Below, piece by piece: positions 7,617 through 17,289 of a stretch of DNA of 64,000 nucleotides. A program made the position numbers and the translations under genes. The stretch is from positions 248,001 through 312,000 of the forward strand of contig NZ_JAXMIH010000023.1 of NCBI RefSeq assembly GCF_034366625.1. Direction: 5' to 3'. The notes below the pieces were generated by a model. The model was not told the origin of the DNA and did not search any database. It saw only the letters and a list, made by a program, of their open reading frames with translations. The stretch comes from Prosthecobacter sp. (GTDB lineage Bacteria; Verrucomicrobiota; Verrucomicrobiia; Verrucomicrobiales; Verrucomicrobiaceae). Numbering within the stretch: the first letter of the stretch is position 1; each line of letters starts with the position of its first letter.

Positions 7617-8243
7617 ATGCCCACCACCAACCCACATGAATACAACCTCAGTTTCACCGCCGCATCATTGCGTCCAGAATTGGCGAGGATCGTTGCGGAA
7701 TACTATTTGGAGACAGGCAATTGGGATCTCGCGAAAGACCGCACTCTCTCGATGAACGCTCTCCAATGTCGGAGCGCGAGCAGCGCGATACGTCTTGAGC
7801 GGGAGCTGCGTCAGCGGTTGGAGACATTGACTCATGATCAGATCACCTTTCTCGCCCAAGCCACCACAGAAGATCGCACCGCTATCGCCTGGCTAGCTGC
7901 GTGTAAACACATCCGCTTTGCCTTCGAATTTGCAGCGGAGGTGTTGAGGGACAAGCTCTCCGTTCACGATCCAATCCTGCGTCATTCCGACTATGAGGCT
8001 TATGCGGAGACCAAAGGATTGTCTCACCCGGAGTTTGTTCGCTTGACGACCTCATCGAAGAACAAAATCCGGCAAGTGCTCCTGCGGATGCTCACCGAGG
8101 CGGGCCTGCTTGTAAAAGGGACCTCGCTTGGGACCATTCAGCGGCCAGCCCTCTCGCCGGCAGTTTTGCACGTCATCAACACAGACAGCCCGAGTTGGTT
8201 GGCAGGGTTCCTGGTTCCAGACATTGAAATTCCAAGCCGCTGA
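7617..8243 (+). CDS. brxA: BREX protein BrxA
   Basis: The 208-aa product matches BrxA (DUF1819): an N-terminal YNLSFTAASLRPELARIVAEYYLETGNW, then RSASSAIRLERELRQRLETL, the conserved central HIRFAFEFAAEVLRDKL and the C-terminal FLVPDIE. BrxA is a small DNA-binding protein of BREX with a winged-helix fold, conserved in types 1, 3, 5 and 6. It is the first core gene of the operon; brxB starts 5 nt after its stop. Length is normal (~200 aa). Confidence 0.93.
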   Translation: MPTTNPHEYNLSFTAASLRPELARIVAEYYLETGNWDLAKDRTLSMNALQCRSASSAIRLERELRQRLETLTHDQITFLAQATTEDRTAIAWLAACKHIRFAFEFAAEVLRDKLSVHDPILRHSDYEAYAETKGLSHPEFVRLTTSSKNKIRQVLLRMLTEAGLLVKGTSLGTIQRPALSPAVLHVINTDSPSWLAGFLVPDIEIPSR

Positions 8244-8248
8244 CCTGC

Positions 8249-8851
8249 ATGAACATGAACGACTTGTCTGAGCGCCTTTTCAAAACCCTCAGTCATCCGA
8301 ATTTTCTAGCCATGAAAGGGCTCGCCAACGAGGTGCCCATCTTCATTCAAACCTATGAGCCTTCGCAGGAAGACGCCATTCGGAGAATGGTCGATGGCCT
8401 CGTGGGCCGGCTGCGGAGCACCGGCATCACTCTAAAATCCCTCGACTTGTTCAGCCTGGTTTTAGAGGAATTGGAGGAGCATGACATCCTTGATGACCTC
8501 TTGAAGGGTGAATCCGACTCCGAGAAGGTGGAGATCCTCGAAACACTCCAGAACTACTCAGACCCCAAGACTCACCTGATCCCGCGCTTGATTCGAGAGA
8601 TCGGAGATGATGGGGCGCAGTTGACGCTCATCACCGGCCCAGGACGGATCTTCCCGTTCCTGCGAACCCACACCATCTTGGAATCACTTCAGCCTGCCAT
8701 GCTCAGGCATCCGGTGGTGATCTTCTTTCCCGGTGAATACGCTCAAGACCCAGCCGGTGGTTCCCACCTGCGTCTTTTTGGTTCGATCCCGAGCCCTCGG
8801 ATTAACAACCCCTACTATCGAGCCACCAATCTCGATCACTACCGTCTTTGA
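8249..8851 (+). CDS. brxB: BREX protein BrxB
   Basis: The 200-aa protein matches BrxB (DUF1788). Typical parts are LTLITGPGRIFPFLRTHTIL, the LQPAMLRHPVVIFFPGEY line and the terminal LRLFGSIPSPRINNPYYRA. BrxB contacts PglZ and other BREX proteins in the complex. The stop codon lies 5 nt before the brxC ATG, so the genes are translationally linked. Confidence 0.94.
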   Translation: MNMNDLSERLFKTLSHPNFLAMKGLANEVPIFIQTYEPSQEDAIRRMVDGLVGRLRSTGITLKSLDLFSLVLEELEEHDILDDLLKGESDSEKVEILETLQNYSDPKTHLIPRLIREIGDDGAQLTLITGPGRIFPFLRTHTILESLQPAMLRHPVVIFFPGEYAQDPAGGSHLRLFGSIPSPRINNPYYRATNLDHYRL

Positions 8852-8856
8852 CTTTC

Positions 8857-11800
8857 ATGAAAATCCACGAGCTGTTCCTTAAACCCGTTGAGCGCGCCAT
8901 TGATGGCGTCATCAAGGCCGATGACGACCGCAATCTCCAGACCGAGTTGGAGGAGTATGTCGTTACCCGCGATGTTGCCCGTGGGCTTGGTGTCTTCACC
9001 GACCGCTACCTCACGGAACTGACTGCCAACGGCGTTTGGATCTCCGGTTTCTTTGGCTCGGGTAAATCTCACCTGCTGAAGATCCTGTCCCTCATTCTTG
9101 ACGGACAGCCGCTGTCCACAGGCGTTCGCCCGTCCGATATTGTGCTGCCCAAGATTGAAGATGAGATCGTGAAGGCCAATTTGCGCAAGGCCACGGCCAT
9201 CCCATCGCGCAGTATTTTGTTCAACATTGATCAGAAGTTCGACGGCATCGGCGGCGACCATTCAGCGCCTATTCTTGAAGTGTTCGTCAAGGTTTTGAAC
9301 GAGCTGCAAGGCTACTACGGCAAACAGGGCTACATTGCCCGCTTTGAGCATGATCTCGACATTCGCGGTGACTTCGTTCCCTTCAAAGAAACCTACCTCA
9401 AGGTCAATGGTGCCACCTGGGAAAAGGATCGCGAGGCCATTGCCACGGCACGGAAAGCTGCCTTCGCCAAAGCCTACGCCGAGCATTTTGGGGTCGCCGA
9501 GACCGAAGCCTCCAATCTGATGCGGCAAGTCCGTGAAGATTATCGGGTCTCCATCGAAAGCTTCGCACAGATGGTGAAGGACTACATCACCCGCCAGCCT
9601 GCTGGATTCCGCCTGAACTTCTTTGTGGATGAGGTGGGGCAGTTCATCGGCCAGGACTCCCAGCGGATGCTCAATCTCCAGACTGTGGCGGAAACACTCG
9701 GCACCGTCTGCAAAGGCAGAGCTTGGGTTTTCGTGACATCACAGGCCGATCTCGATGGGATATTGGGAGCTTTCAAGACGAGATTGGATCAAGACTACAT
9801 CTCCAAAATCATCGGGCGCTTCAAGACTCAACTCACTTTGGCCAGTGACGATGTGCGGGAAGTTATTCAAAAACGACTCTTGGCGAAAAAGGAAGAAGAA
9901 CCCGAAGTCCTCACTGACATTTACGACCGTGAAAAGGACAATCTCCAAACACTCTATCGATTTGGCGACAACTCTCGGGACTTCAAAGGCTGGCGTGGCA
10001 GTGATGAGTTCTGCGGCTTCTACCCCTTTCACACCTATCAGTTCGACCTGTTTCAGCTCGCGATCCAGCAGCTCTCAAAGCATGGCGTGTTCACGGGCAA
10101 ATATCTCTCGGTCGGAGAGCGCTCCATGCTCGCTGTTTTCCAAGAGGTTGCCAAGACGGTGCGCCTTCAGGAGGTGGGGCATCTCGCCACCTTCGATCTC
10201 ATGTATGATGGCATTTCCGCCTCGATCCGTGGTGACATGCAGACCACGATCAAAATGGCAGAACGGCAGTTGGGGGAAGGCATCCCCATCCGTATTCTCA
10301 AATCCCTCTTCCTTCTCAAATGGGTGCGTGAATTTAAAGCCTCTCCGCGCAATGTCGCCATTCTATTGATCGACCGGCCTAATCTCGATATTCGTGCTCA
10401 TGAGAAAGCGATCCTGAAGGCATTGGCTGAGCTGGAAAGTCAGTCATATCTGCAACGCAATGGCGATCTGTTCGAGTTCCTCACCGACACGGAAAAGGAC
10501 ATCGAGGTCGAGATCAAAAATACCGAGATCGACGAATCACAGGTGGCAGATCTGCTCGCCACGGTGCTGTTTTCAGACGTCTTGCGTGATCCGAAGATCC
10601 GTTATGAAGGCAACGGTCAGGACTACTCCTATGCGCGGAAGCTGGATGATGCCCTGATCGGCAGAGAGGCGGACATTGCTCTCAACATCATCACTCCCGA
10701 ACACCCCAATCACACCGACGCCACCACCCTGGCTGCTCAGAATACGGGGAAAGCGGAACTCCTGACTGTTCTCCCCGCTGACACACGTCTGACGGATCAA
10801 GCCCGGCTTTATCTCAAGACCAAGAAATACGTCCAGCAGAACACCGGTGGCGGAGACGATACTCGCAAAGCCATTCTCGACCAGCGCAGTCAGCAGAACG
10901 GCCTCCGCGCCACCACCATGCGGGACATGGCCAGTGAGTTCCTGAGCAAGGCCCCACTCTACCTCAATGGCTCCCGGCTCGACAGCGTTGGAGCAGGCGA
11001 TGCCCGCAACCGTTTCTCCAAGGCTTGCCAGGAGCTCATTTCTTTCTCCTTCCCCAGTCTGCGCATGTTGAAGGGGGCCTATGACGAGACCACCCTATCT
11101 CAGGCTTTGCTCTCACAAGATGATCTGCTCACCAGTGGCACTCAGACGCCGTCAGAAGCCGAGCAGGAAATTCTCACCTACGTCATGCGGAACCAGAATG
11201 ATGGCTCACGCACGTCCATCGAGGAGATTGTTCGGAACTTCGGCAAGCGTCCCTACGGTTGGTATCCCATGGCGGTGCTCACCCTCGTCAGCCGCCTCTT
11301 CCGCATGGGCAAAGTTGAGTTGCGTGCGGCAGAGCTTCTCGATGCCCGCAGTGCCTTTGATCACCTCAAAAACACTCGCCAGCACGGCAGCGTGAAGGTG
11401 CGGCTGCAGGAGCAGTTTGACGCCACCAAGGTCAACGCTCTCAAGACCTTCCATCACGATTTCTTTGACCGCTCCAATAGCGGCACGGATGCCCGTTCCG
11501 CCGGCCAGTTCACTGCCGAAGCCCTCGTCGCCGAAATTCGCGATCTCACCGTGCTGCTCGATCAAGCCGCACGCTATCCTTTCCTTGAACCTCTGCGCCC
11601 CATCGTCGCACGTCTCACCACGCTGGCTGAAAAGGACTACACCTACCTGCTCAACCATCTGGCCGACTTCCAGGACGACCTCCTCTCGGCAAAGGACGAT
11701 TTCCTTTCTCCGATCAAAGCGTTCATGCATGGCCCGCAGCGCAATGCTTTTGATGAGGCCATCACCTTCCTGCGTGAAGAGGAGGCCAACTTCGCCGAAG

Positions 11801-12360
11801 TGCCCGCCGCTGAAGTGCAGCCCCTGCGCGACCTCGCGGCATCCCTTCATCCTTATCGGGGGAATGGAGTCCCTACGGCCAAGACAGCAGTCGCCAAGTT
11901 GCGCGGTATTCTAGCGGACCTGCTCAAGGCCGAGCGTGAGCAAGCTCTGGCCACCTTGGACACGCAGCAGGCACGTCTCCAGGCGGTCGAAGATTTCACC
12001 GCTCTTGATGAGCCCGGTCGCACCCAAGTGCTGGCACTTACCCATGCAGCACGTGAAGCGATTCAAACCGCCCGTTTCGTGACCGGCATTCGTGACCGGC
12101 TCCAACGCTACCTCACGCAGGATTACCCGGCTCAGCTTGCCCTGGCTTCGCGGCTCGCAGCCCCGGCACCGCCGCCTCCCGGTAAAACCGGTGAAAAATC
12201 GCCGCCTCCCCCGCCCGTCCGCTACACCTCCGCCACCAGCCTGCGCCCTCTGTGCAGCCTCCCCTACATCGCCTCCGAAACTGACCTCGATCAATGGCTC
12301 GCGGCTCTCCGCACAGCGGCCCAGGCCGAGTTGGATAAAGGCAACCGCATCAGCCTGTAG
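8857..12360 (+). CDS. brxC: BREX ATPase BrxC (PglY-like)
   Basis: This 1167-aa protein is the large AAA+ ATPase of BREX. The N-terminus (MKIHELFLKPVERAIDGVIK) and the P-loop GFFGSGKSH (K70) are typical; a Walker B-like FFVDEVGQFIG lies around residue 260. The long helical C-terminal half (residues ~600-1100) is rich in Leu/Ala and ends in a proline-rich linker (PAPPPPGK...SPPPPP) before a short conserved tail. The ATG at 8857 is preferred to an upstream in-frame TTG because it follows the brxB stop. A 66-bp gap follows before the next gene, the longest gap in the core operon. Confidence 0.94.
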   Translation: MKIHELFLKPVERAIDGVIKADDDRNLQTELEEYVVTRDVARGLGVFTDRYLTELTANGVWISGFFGSGKSHLLKILSLILDGQPLSTGVRPSDIVLPKIEDEIVKANLRKATAIPSRSILFNIDQKFDGIGGDHSAPILEVFVKVLNELQGYYGKQGYIARFEHDLDIRGDFVPFKETYLKVNGATWEKDREAIATARKAAFAKAYAEHFGVAETEASNLMRQVREDYRVSIESFAQMVKDYITRQPAGFRLNFFVDEVGQFIGQDSQRMLNLQTVAETLGTVCKGRAWVFVTSQADLDGILGAFKTRLDQDYISKIIGRFKTQLTLASDDVREVIQKRLLAKKEEEPEVLTDIYDREKDNLQTLYRFGDNSRDFKGWRGSDEFCGFYPFHTYQFDLFQLAIQQLSKHGVFTGKYLSVGERSMLAVFQEVAKTVRLQEVGHLATFDLMYDGISASIRGDMQTTIKMAERQLGEGIPIRILKSLFLLKWVREFKASPRNVAILLIDRPNLDIRAHEKAILKALAELESQSYLQRNGDLFEFLTDTEKDIEVEIKNTEIDESQVADLLATVLFSDVLRDPKIRYEGNGQDYSYARKLDDALIGREADIALNIITPEHPNHTDATTLAAQNTGKAELLTVLPADTRLTDQARLYLKTKKYVQQNTGGGDDTRKAILDQRSQQNGLRATTMRDMASEFLSKAPLYLNGSRLDSVGAGDARNRFSKACQELISFSFPSLRMLKGAYDETTLSQALLSQDDLLTSGTQTPSEAEQEILTYVMRNQNDGSRTSIEEIVRNFGKRPYGWYPMAVLTLVSRLFRMGKVELRAAELLDARSAFDHLKNTRQHGSVKVRLQEQFDATKVNALKTFHHDFFDRSNSGTDARSAGQFTAEALVAEIRDLTVLLDQAARYPFLEPLRPIVARLTTLAEKDYTYLLNHLADFQDDLLSAKDDFLSPIKAFMHGPQRNAFDEAITFLREEEANFAEVPAAEVQPLRDLAASLHPYRGNGVPTAKTAVAKLRGILADLLKAEREQALATLDTQQARLQAVEDFTALDEPGRTQVLALTHAAREAIQTARFVTGIRDRLQRYLTQDYPAQLALASRLAAPAPPPPGKTGEKSPPPPPVRYTSATSLRPLCSLPYIASETDLDQWLAALRTAAQAELDKGNRISL

Positions 12361-12426
12361 CACGACCAGACTACACAAATCACGCACGATACACTGCCTC
12401 AGTATATCCAGCATCATCAGTTAAAC

Positions 12427-13749
12427 ATGTCAGCCCTTCAAACCATCACCGATGACTTGCTCATTGAGGCGATCAATGGCGCAACTCAAAGAATCGTAAT
12501 GATCGGGCCGGGAGTCTGGCCGCCGCTGGCGAAGGCCATTGCGAAGGCCTGGCTGCGACTGGGGCCAAAAAACGTCACCGTCATTCTCGACGTGGATCCG
12601 GAGATTTGCCGGATGGGTTACGGTTCGTTGGAGGGCTTGGAGGTTTTGCAGAAAGCCGCCTCCGCCGCCGCCGAACCTTTGGGCGGTGAGCCGGGCGTCC
12701 GCATCTGCGTGGTCATCGCTGACGACCAGACCTTTGTTTTCAGCCCCACTCCTCGGCAGTTGGAGGCACCGCCGGGCCAATCGCCCGTGGTTTCCAACGC
12801 GGAGCCGCAGTCCCAGCCCAAGGCTAACGGCATCGTTCTCACCAAGCCGCCCGCTGCGTTGGAAGCGGATTTGGGCAGTGGTCCTGATGGCGTAACGACC
12901 CGCACCTTGGGATTGGATGTTTTGGACCAGAAAAAATTGGAGGCGGTCCAGCAGGACCTGAAACAGAATCCGCCCAAGAACTTCGATCTCGCTCGCGCAG
13001 TGAATGTTTACAATGCCCGCATCCAGTTCGTGGAACTTCATGTGGACGGCTATCGTGTGTCGCAGCACACAGTGGCCTTGCCGAAGCACCTGGTCAGTGT
13101 TGCCAGAAAGAACAAGGAACTTGCGCGCAAAATTGCGAGTGCCGTGAAACTCCTCGACAGCGAAGATCTGCTGGTGGGCGGAGGCGAGCCCGGTATTGAA
13201 TCAGAGCAAATCTGCGGACCTTTTGTTTCCCAAGCCACGGTTGAGGCTGTCCGAAATGCCATTGATGAAAAATTCCTTCGCCCGGTAAAGGGCGTCGGCA
13301 AGATCATCCGAAGAGCACAGATTGACGAATTTAAGACCGCCGTCACGAATTTAGAGCACACGCTCGCCATCTTTTCGCATGCGCTGAAACAGGTGCTTGC
13401 CGCCCTGTTCCGAAAAACCGCAGAAGAAATTGCCGACGCCATCCTCCCTGACGTCCTCCAGCAGCTTCCTGAAAAATGGCAGAAGCAACTCGGCCCCACC
13501 CCTCGACCCGAGCATGTCCGCTTCCGGGTCATCGACGATCTGCTCCATTCTTTTGGTGATCCCGAGAAGCGTTGCGAGGCCATGAAAGTTTCCTTCATCT
13601 TCAAGGATGTGACCTACGACATGCTCAAGGACGATGAGTTCGTGAAGTTGATGGACGCCTATTTTAACGAGCCCCCGATGCTGGAAGAATACAGCGCGGC
13701 CAAAGAGCGCCCCGCCGCTCAGGACACCCAAAAAGATCTTTTCTCGTGA
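12427..13749 (+). CDS. BREX-operon protein with degenerate PLD-like N-terminal domain
   Basis: This 440-aa protein is not one of the standard BREX genes. Residues ~10-115 resemble half of a phospholipase D fold: a helix AINGATQRIVMIGPGV, a strand VTVILDVDPE, and GVRICVVIADDQTFVFSPTP at the place where the HxKxxxxD motif would be. The histidine and lysine are missing, so it should be catalytically dead and may bind nucleic acid or protein. A Pro/Gln linker follows (~115-150), then an all-helical C-terminal half (ILPDVLQQLPEKWQKQLGPTP). The gene is embedded in the operon: pglX starts in its stop codon (GTGA). The domain call is from pattern reading and should be treated as provisional. Confidence 0.75.
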   Translation: MSALQTITDDLLIEAINGATQRIVMIGPGVWPPLAKAIAKAWLRLGPKNVTVILDVDPEICRMGYGSLEGLEVLQKAASAAAEPLGGEPGVRICVVIADDQTFVFSPTPRQLEAPPGQSPVVSNAEPQSQPKANGIVLTKPPAALEADLGSGPDGVTTRTLGLDVLDQKKLEAVQQDLKQNPPKNFDLARAVNVYNARIQFVELHVDGYRVSQHTVALPKHLVSVARKNKELARKIASAVKLLDSEDLLVGGGEPGIESEQICGPFVSQATVEAVRNAIDEKFLRPVKGVGKIIRRAQIDEFKTAVTNLEHTLAIFSHALKQVLAALFRKTAEEIADAILPDVLQQLPEKWQKQLGPTPRPEHVRFRVIDDLLHSFGDPEKRCEAMKVSFIFKDVTYDMLKDDEFVKLMDAYFNEPPMLEEYSAAKERPAAQDTQKDLFS

Positions 13750-16700
13750 ACACCTCCGCCCTCAAGACCTTCGCCCCAGCCGTCCGCAAGCAACTCATGG
13801 AGGCTGTCACGCGCAAGCTCGACTTCGCCCTCACCGCCCAGACGCCCGACTACCTCACCACCTTCGCTCCGCAAGTCGCGGCTCTGCGGAAGCTCGCGCA
13901 GGCCGACCGCCCCGGCCTCAACGAACGTGTCGCCTACACCTGGTTCAACCGCCTCGCCGCGCTCCGCTTCATGGACGCCCGCGGCTGGCATCCGTTCCGT
14001 GCCCGCGTCCTCACGCCGGCCAGCGCGGCGGAGACCCAGCCCGAGCTGCTCAAGCTCACCCGCACCGGAGCCTTGCCCGAGGAACTGAAGTCCCACACCG
14101 ACTCCGCCCGGCTCAATGACCTCCTCGATGGCCGCATCCCGTCGCCGGATGCGCAGGGCGAAGTCTATCGCCACCTTGTCCTCGCCGCCTGCCGGTTCTA
14201 CCACGCCCTGCTGCCGAACCTCTTCGAGAAACTCGACGACGAGACCGAGCTGCTCCTTCCCGATGACCTCCTAACCGAGCACTCCGTCGTCCACGGCTTT
14301 CGCACCGAGATCAGCGACGAGGACTGCGGCGACGGGCAGCGGGCCAATGTCGAGATCCTCGGCTGGCTCTACCAGTTCTACATCTCCGAGCGGAAGGACC
14401 AGGTCATGGCCCGCAAGAGCGCCGTGCCCACCGAGGACATCCCCGCCGTCACCCAGCTCTTCACCCCGCACTGGATCGTCCGCTACCTCGTCGAAAACTC
14501 CCTCGGCCGGCTCTGGCTGCTCAATCGCCCCGGCTCCCGGCTGCGCGAGCACATGCCCTACTACATCGCGGGCGAAAATAATGCCCCCGGCGGTTCGCCC
14601 GACGACTTCCTCAAAATCACCAAGCCCGAGGAAATCCGCCTGTGCGACCCCGCCGTCGGCAGCGGGCACATGCTCACCTACGCCTTCGACCTGCTCACCC
14701 TCATCTACGAGGAGGAAGGCCACGCGCCCACCGAGATCCCCGCCCTCATCCTGCGGCACAATCTGCACGGGCTGGAGATCTGCCCCCGGGCCGCCCAACT
14801 CGCCGAGCTGGCCCTCGTCTTCAAGGCCCGGGAAAAGTCCCGTCGCTTCTTCCAGCCCGAACACCTCGTCCGGCCCCGCATCATCGAGCTGCGCGACGTG
14901 CGCTTCGCGGAAAACGAGCTGCGCGACTACATCCGCGCCCTCGGGCTGGGCGACCTCTTCAATCAGCCGATGCTTCGGCTGCTCCACCAGTTCGAGGAAG
15001 CGAAGAACTTCGGCTCGCTCATCCAGCCGTGCCTCGACGAACGGGCCATCGCCGACGTCCGCCGCGCCATCGAGGCGAAGGACCTCGGCGGCCAGCTCTT
15101 CCTGCGCGAGACGCACCTCAAAGTCCTGCGCGTGCTCGAACAAGCCGAGGCGCTCACCCAGCGGTATCACGTCATTGCCGCCAATCCACCGTATATGGCA
15201 GCAGCAGCGATGAACCCACAGTTGAAGGACTTCGTTGAGACTAATTGGGAGGCGGGTAAAGCTGATACCTATTCGGCCTTCATACTTCGGAATTTGAAAC
15301 TCGCTTACTGCGGCGGAAGGGTTGCGATGATCACCACGCCGAACTGGATGTTCCTAAAAGGGTTCGAGAGTCTGAGGGAACAGCTCTTGCAAGAGACTCA
15401 CATTTCCAGCCTTGTTCACTGTGGTCGAGGAGTCTGGGGTGGCGATTTCGGGAGCTGTGCATTTGTTATTCAGTCATCAAAGAACCCGGAAATGCCGGGA
15501 GTGTTCAAACGCTTGTTCAAGCGGCCGGGAGAAATTCAGTCGAATGAAGAAATTGAAGCGAACTTTTTCAATGTTGCCGACTTTCCCAATTACACCGCAA
15601 CAAGCTCGAGTTTCCGTGGCATCACTGGTTTGCCAATCGCGTATTGGATCAGTAAAGCCTTCATTAATGTTTTCCAAGAATCCGAACCTCTTATAAAACG
15701 TTTCCAAACGAGGCTTGGTCTATCGACGGCGAATAACGAGCGGTTTCTCCGACTTTGGTTTGAAGTAGCCCCGTCAACTATCAAGATGGACGCGCCATCG
15801 CGGGACATTGCATTGAAATCAGGGAAACGTTGGTTTCCATATCAAAAAGGCGGAGCGTTCCGAAAATGGTTTGGGAACGGGGAACTCCTCGTGGACTGGA
15901 GCGATGACGGTCGTGAGATCAAAAACTTCGGTGCGGATCAAGGTCGCATTCGATCGCATAACTATAACCTCGACTATATTTTTCGCGAAGGGGTGACTTG
16001 GTCTGATGTTACGTCGGGACGGAATGCTTTTCGCTATATGCCTTCAGGCCAGCTTTTTGATGGCCGTGGCTCCAGCGGGTTTGCCATTGGAGATACAAAC
16101 TGGCGAGTTGTGCTTGGACTGCTGAACACTTCCCTGAGCTACGAAACAATTGGTTTCATAAATCCGACCATTGCAATCAACGTCGGAGAAATTGGGCGCA
16201 TCCCATATCACAAGTCACTCTATCAAATAGCAGATAGGATTGTGAGCATTGTCGATGAGTGTATTTTCCTTGCCCGCGCCGACTGGGACAACTTCGAGAC
16301 CTCGTGGGACTTCCGCGACCAGCCGTTGCTGCGGCCGGGGCTGAAGGGCGCGACGCTGGAGGCGAGCTGGCGGAATTGGGAGGCGCAGAGCACCGCCGCC
16401 ATCCGCCGGATGCAGGAGCTGGAGACGGAGAACAACCGGCTCTTCATCGCCGCCTACGGCCTCGACGGCGAGTTGCAGCCCGAAGTGCCCGAGGCGCAAA
16501 TCACCCTCGCCCGCGCCGAGGCCCGCCGCGATTTGGCCGCCTTCCTCTCCTATGCCGTCGGCTGCATGATGGGCCGCTATTCCCCCGACCACCCCGGCCT
16601 CATCCTCGCCAACGCCGGCGACTCCCTGCGTGAGTTTCTGGAAAAAGTGGGGAAGCCCTTGGCCGAACTCACCTTCGCCCCCGACGAGGACGGCATCGTT

Positions 16701-17270
16701 CCCGTGCTCGACGGTGAATGGTTCGAGGACGACATCGTGGCCCGCACCCGCGATTTCCTCCGCGCCACCTTCGGCGAAGCCACGCTGCGCGAGAACCTCC
16801 GCTTCATCGAAGACTCCCTCGGCAAAGACCTGCGGAAGTATTTCCTGAACGACTTCTACAAAGACCACCTCCAGACCTACAAGAAGCGCCCCATCTACTG
16901 GCTGGTCCAGAGTCCGAAGAAAGGCTTCAGCGTCCTCCTCTACCTGCACCGCTACACCCGGGACACGATGAACCTCGTCCTGAACCGTTACCTCCGCGAC
17001 TACCAGGTAAAGCTCCGCAACCGCCTTCCGCACCTCGTTCAAGAGCAAGCCACAGCCAGCACCGCCAAAGCCAAAACGGATGCCCGCAAGGAAGCTGACA
17101 AGCTCACCAAAATCCTCACTGAATGTGAGGAATGGGAGCGTCAGACCATGCTGCCACTCGCCCAAGCCCGAATCGAACTGGACCTCGATGATGGCGTGAA
17201 GACCAATTACCTAAAACTCGGCGAAGCCCTCGCCCCCATCGCCGGGCTGGCGGCAAAGGAGGAGGATTAA
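13746..17270 (+). CDS. pglX: BREX adenine-specific DNA methyltransferase PglX
   Basis: PglX methylates host DNA at the BREX site and is needed for defence. The 1174-aa protein has SAM motif I LCDPAVGSGHMLTYAFDLL (near residue 300) and the catalytic NPPY at residues 480-483, typical for N6-adenine methylases. The GTG start overlaps the stop of the PLD-like gene by 4 nt. Base use changes within the gene: both flanks are very GC-rich, whereas about 15180-16250 (residues ~480-835), following NPPY and covering the expected target-recognition region, is visibly less GC-rich with different codon choice. This suggests that the recognition region was exchanged by recombination. No frameshift is seen. 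Confidence 0.95.
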   Translation: MNTSALKTFAPAVRKQLMEAVTRKLDFALTAQTPDYLTTFAPQVAALRKLAQADRPGLNERVAYTWFNRLAALRFMDARGWHPFRARVLTPASAAETQPELLKLTRTGALPEELKSHTDSARLNDLLDGRIPSPDAQGEVYRHLVLAACRFYHALLPNLFEKLDDETELLLPDDLLTEHSVVHGFRTEISDEDCGDGQRANVEILGWLYQFYISERKDQVMARKSAVPTEDIPAVTQLFTPHWIVRYLVENSLGRLWLLNRPGSRLREHMPYYIAGENNAPGGSPDDFLKITKPEEIRLCDPAVGSGHMLTYAFDLLTLIYEEEGHAPTEIPALILRHNLHGLEICPRAAQLAELALVFKAREKSRRFFQPEHLVRPRIIELRDVRFAENELRDYIRALGLGDLFNQPMLRLLHQFEEAKNFGSLIQPCLDERAIADVRRAIEAKDLGGQLFLRETHLKVLRVLEQAEALTQRYHVIAANPPYMAAAAMNPQLKDFVETNWEAGKADTYSAFILRNLKLAYCGGRVAMITTPNWMFLKGFESLREQLLQETHISSLVHCGRGVWGGDFGSCAFVIQSSKNPEMPGVFKRLFKRPGEIQSNEEIEANFFNVADFPNYTATSSSFRGITGLPIAYWISKAFINVFQESEPLIKRFQTRLGLSTANNERFLRLWFEVAPSTIKMDAPSRDIALKSGKRWFPYQKGGAFRKWFGNGELLVDWSDDGREIKNFGADQGRIRSHNYNLDYIFREGVTWSDVTSGRNAFRYMPSGQLFDGRGSSGFAIGDTNWRVVLGLLNTSLSYETIGFINPTIAINVGEIGRIPYHKSLYQIADRIVSIVDECIFLARADWDNFETSWDFRDQPLLRPGLKGATLEASWRNWEAQSTAAIRRMQELETENNRLFIAAYGLDGELQPEVPEAQITLARAEARRDLAAFLSYAVGCMMGRYSPDHPGLILANAGDSLREFLEKVGKPLAELTFAPDEDGIVPVLDGEWFEDDIVARTRDFLRATFGEATLRENLRFIEDSLGKDLRKYFLNDFYKDHLQTYKKRPIYWLVQSPKKGFSVLLYLHRYTRDTMNLVLNRYLRDYQVKLRNRLPHLVQEQATASTAKAKTDARKEADKLTKILTECEEWERQTMLPLAQARIELDLDDGVKTNYLKLGEALAPIAGLAAKEED

Positions 17271-17289
17271 CTCAAAAATAATCAATCTT

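Noticed and set aside
16215-17165. Long minus-strand frame inside pglX
   Set aside because: It lies antisense to a conserved BREX gene and has the composition of a GC-rich shadow frame.
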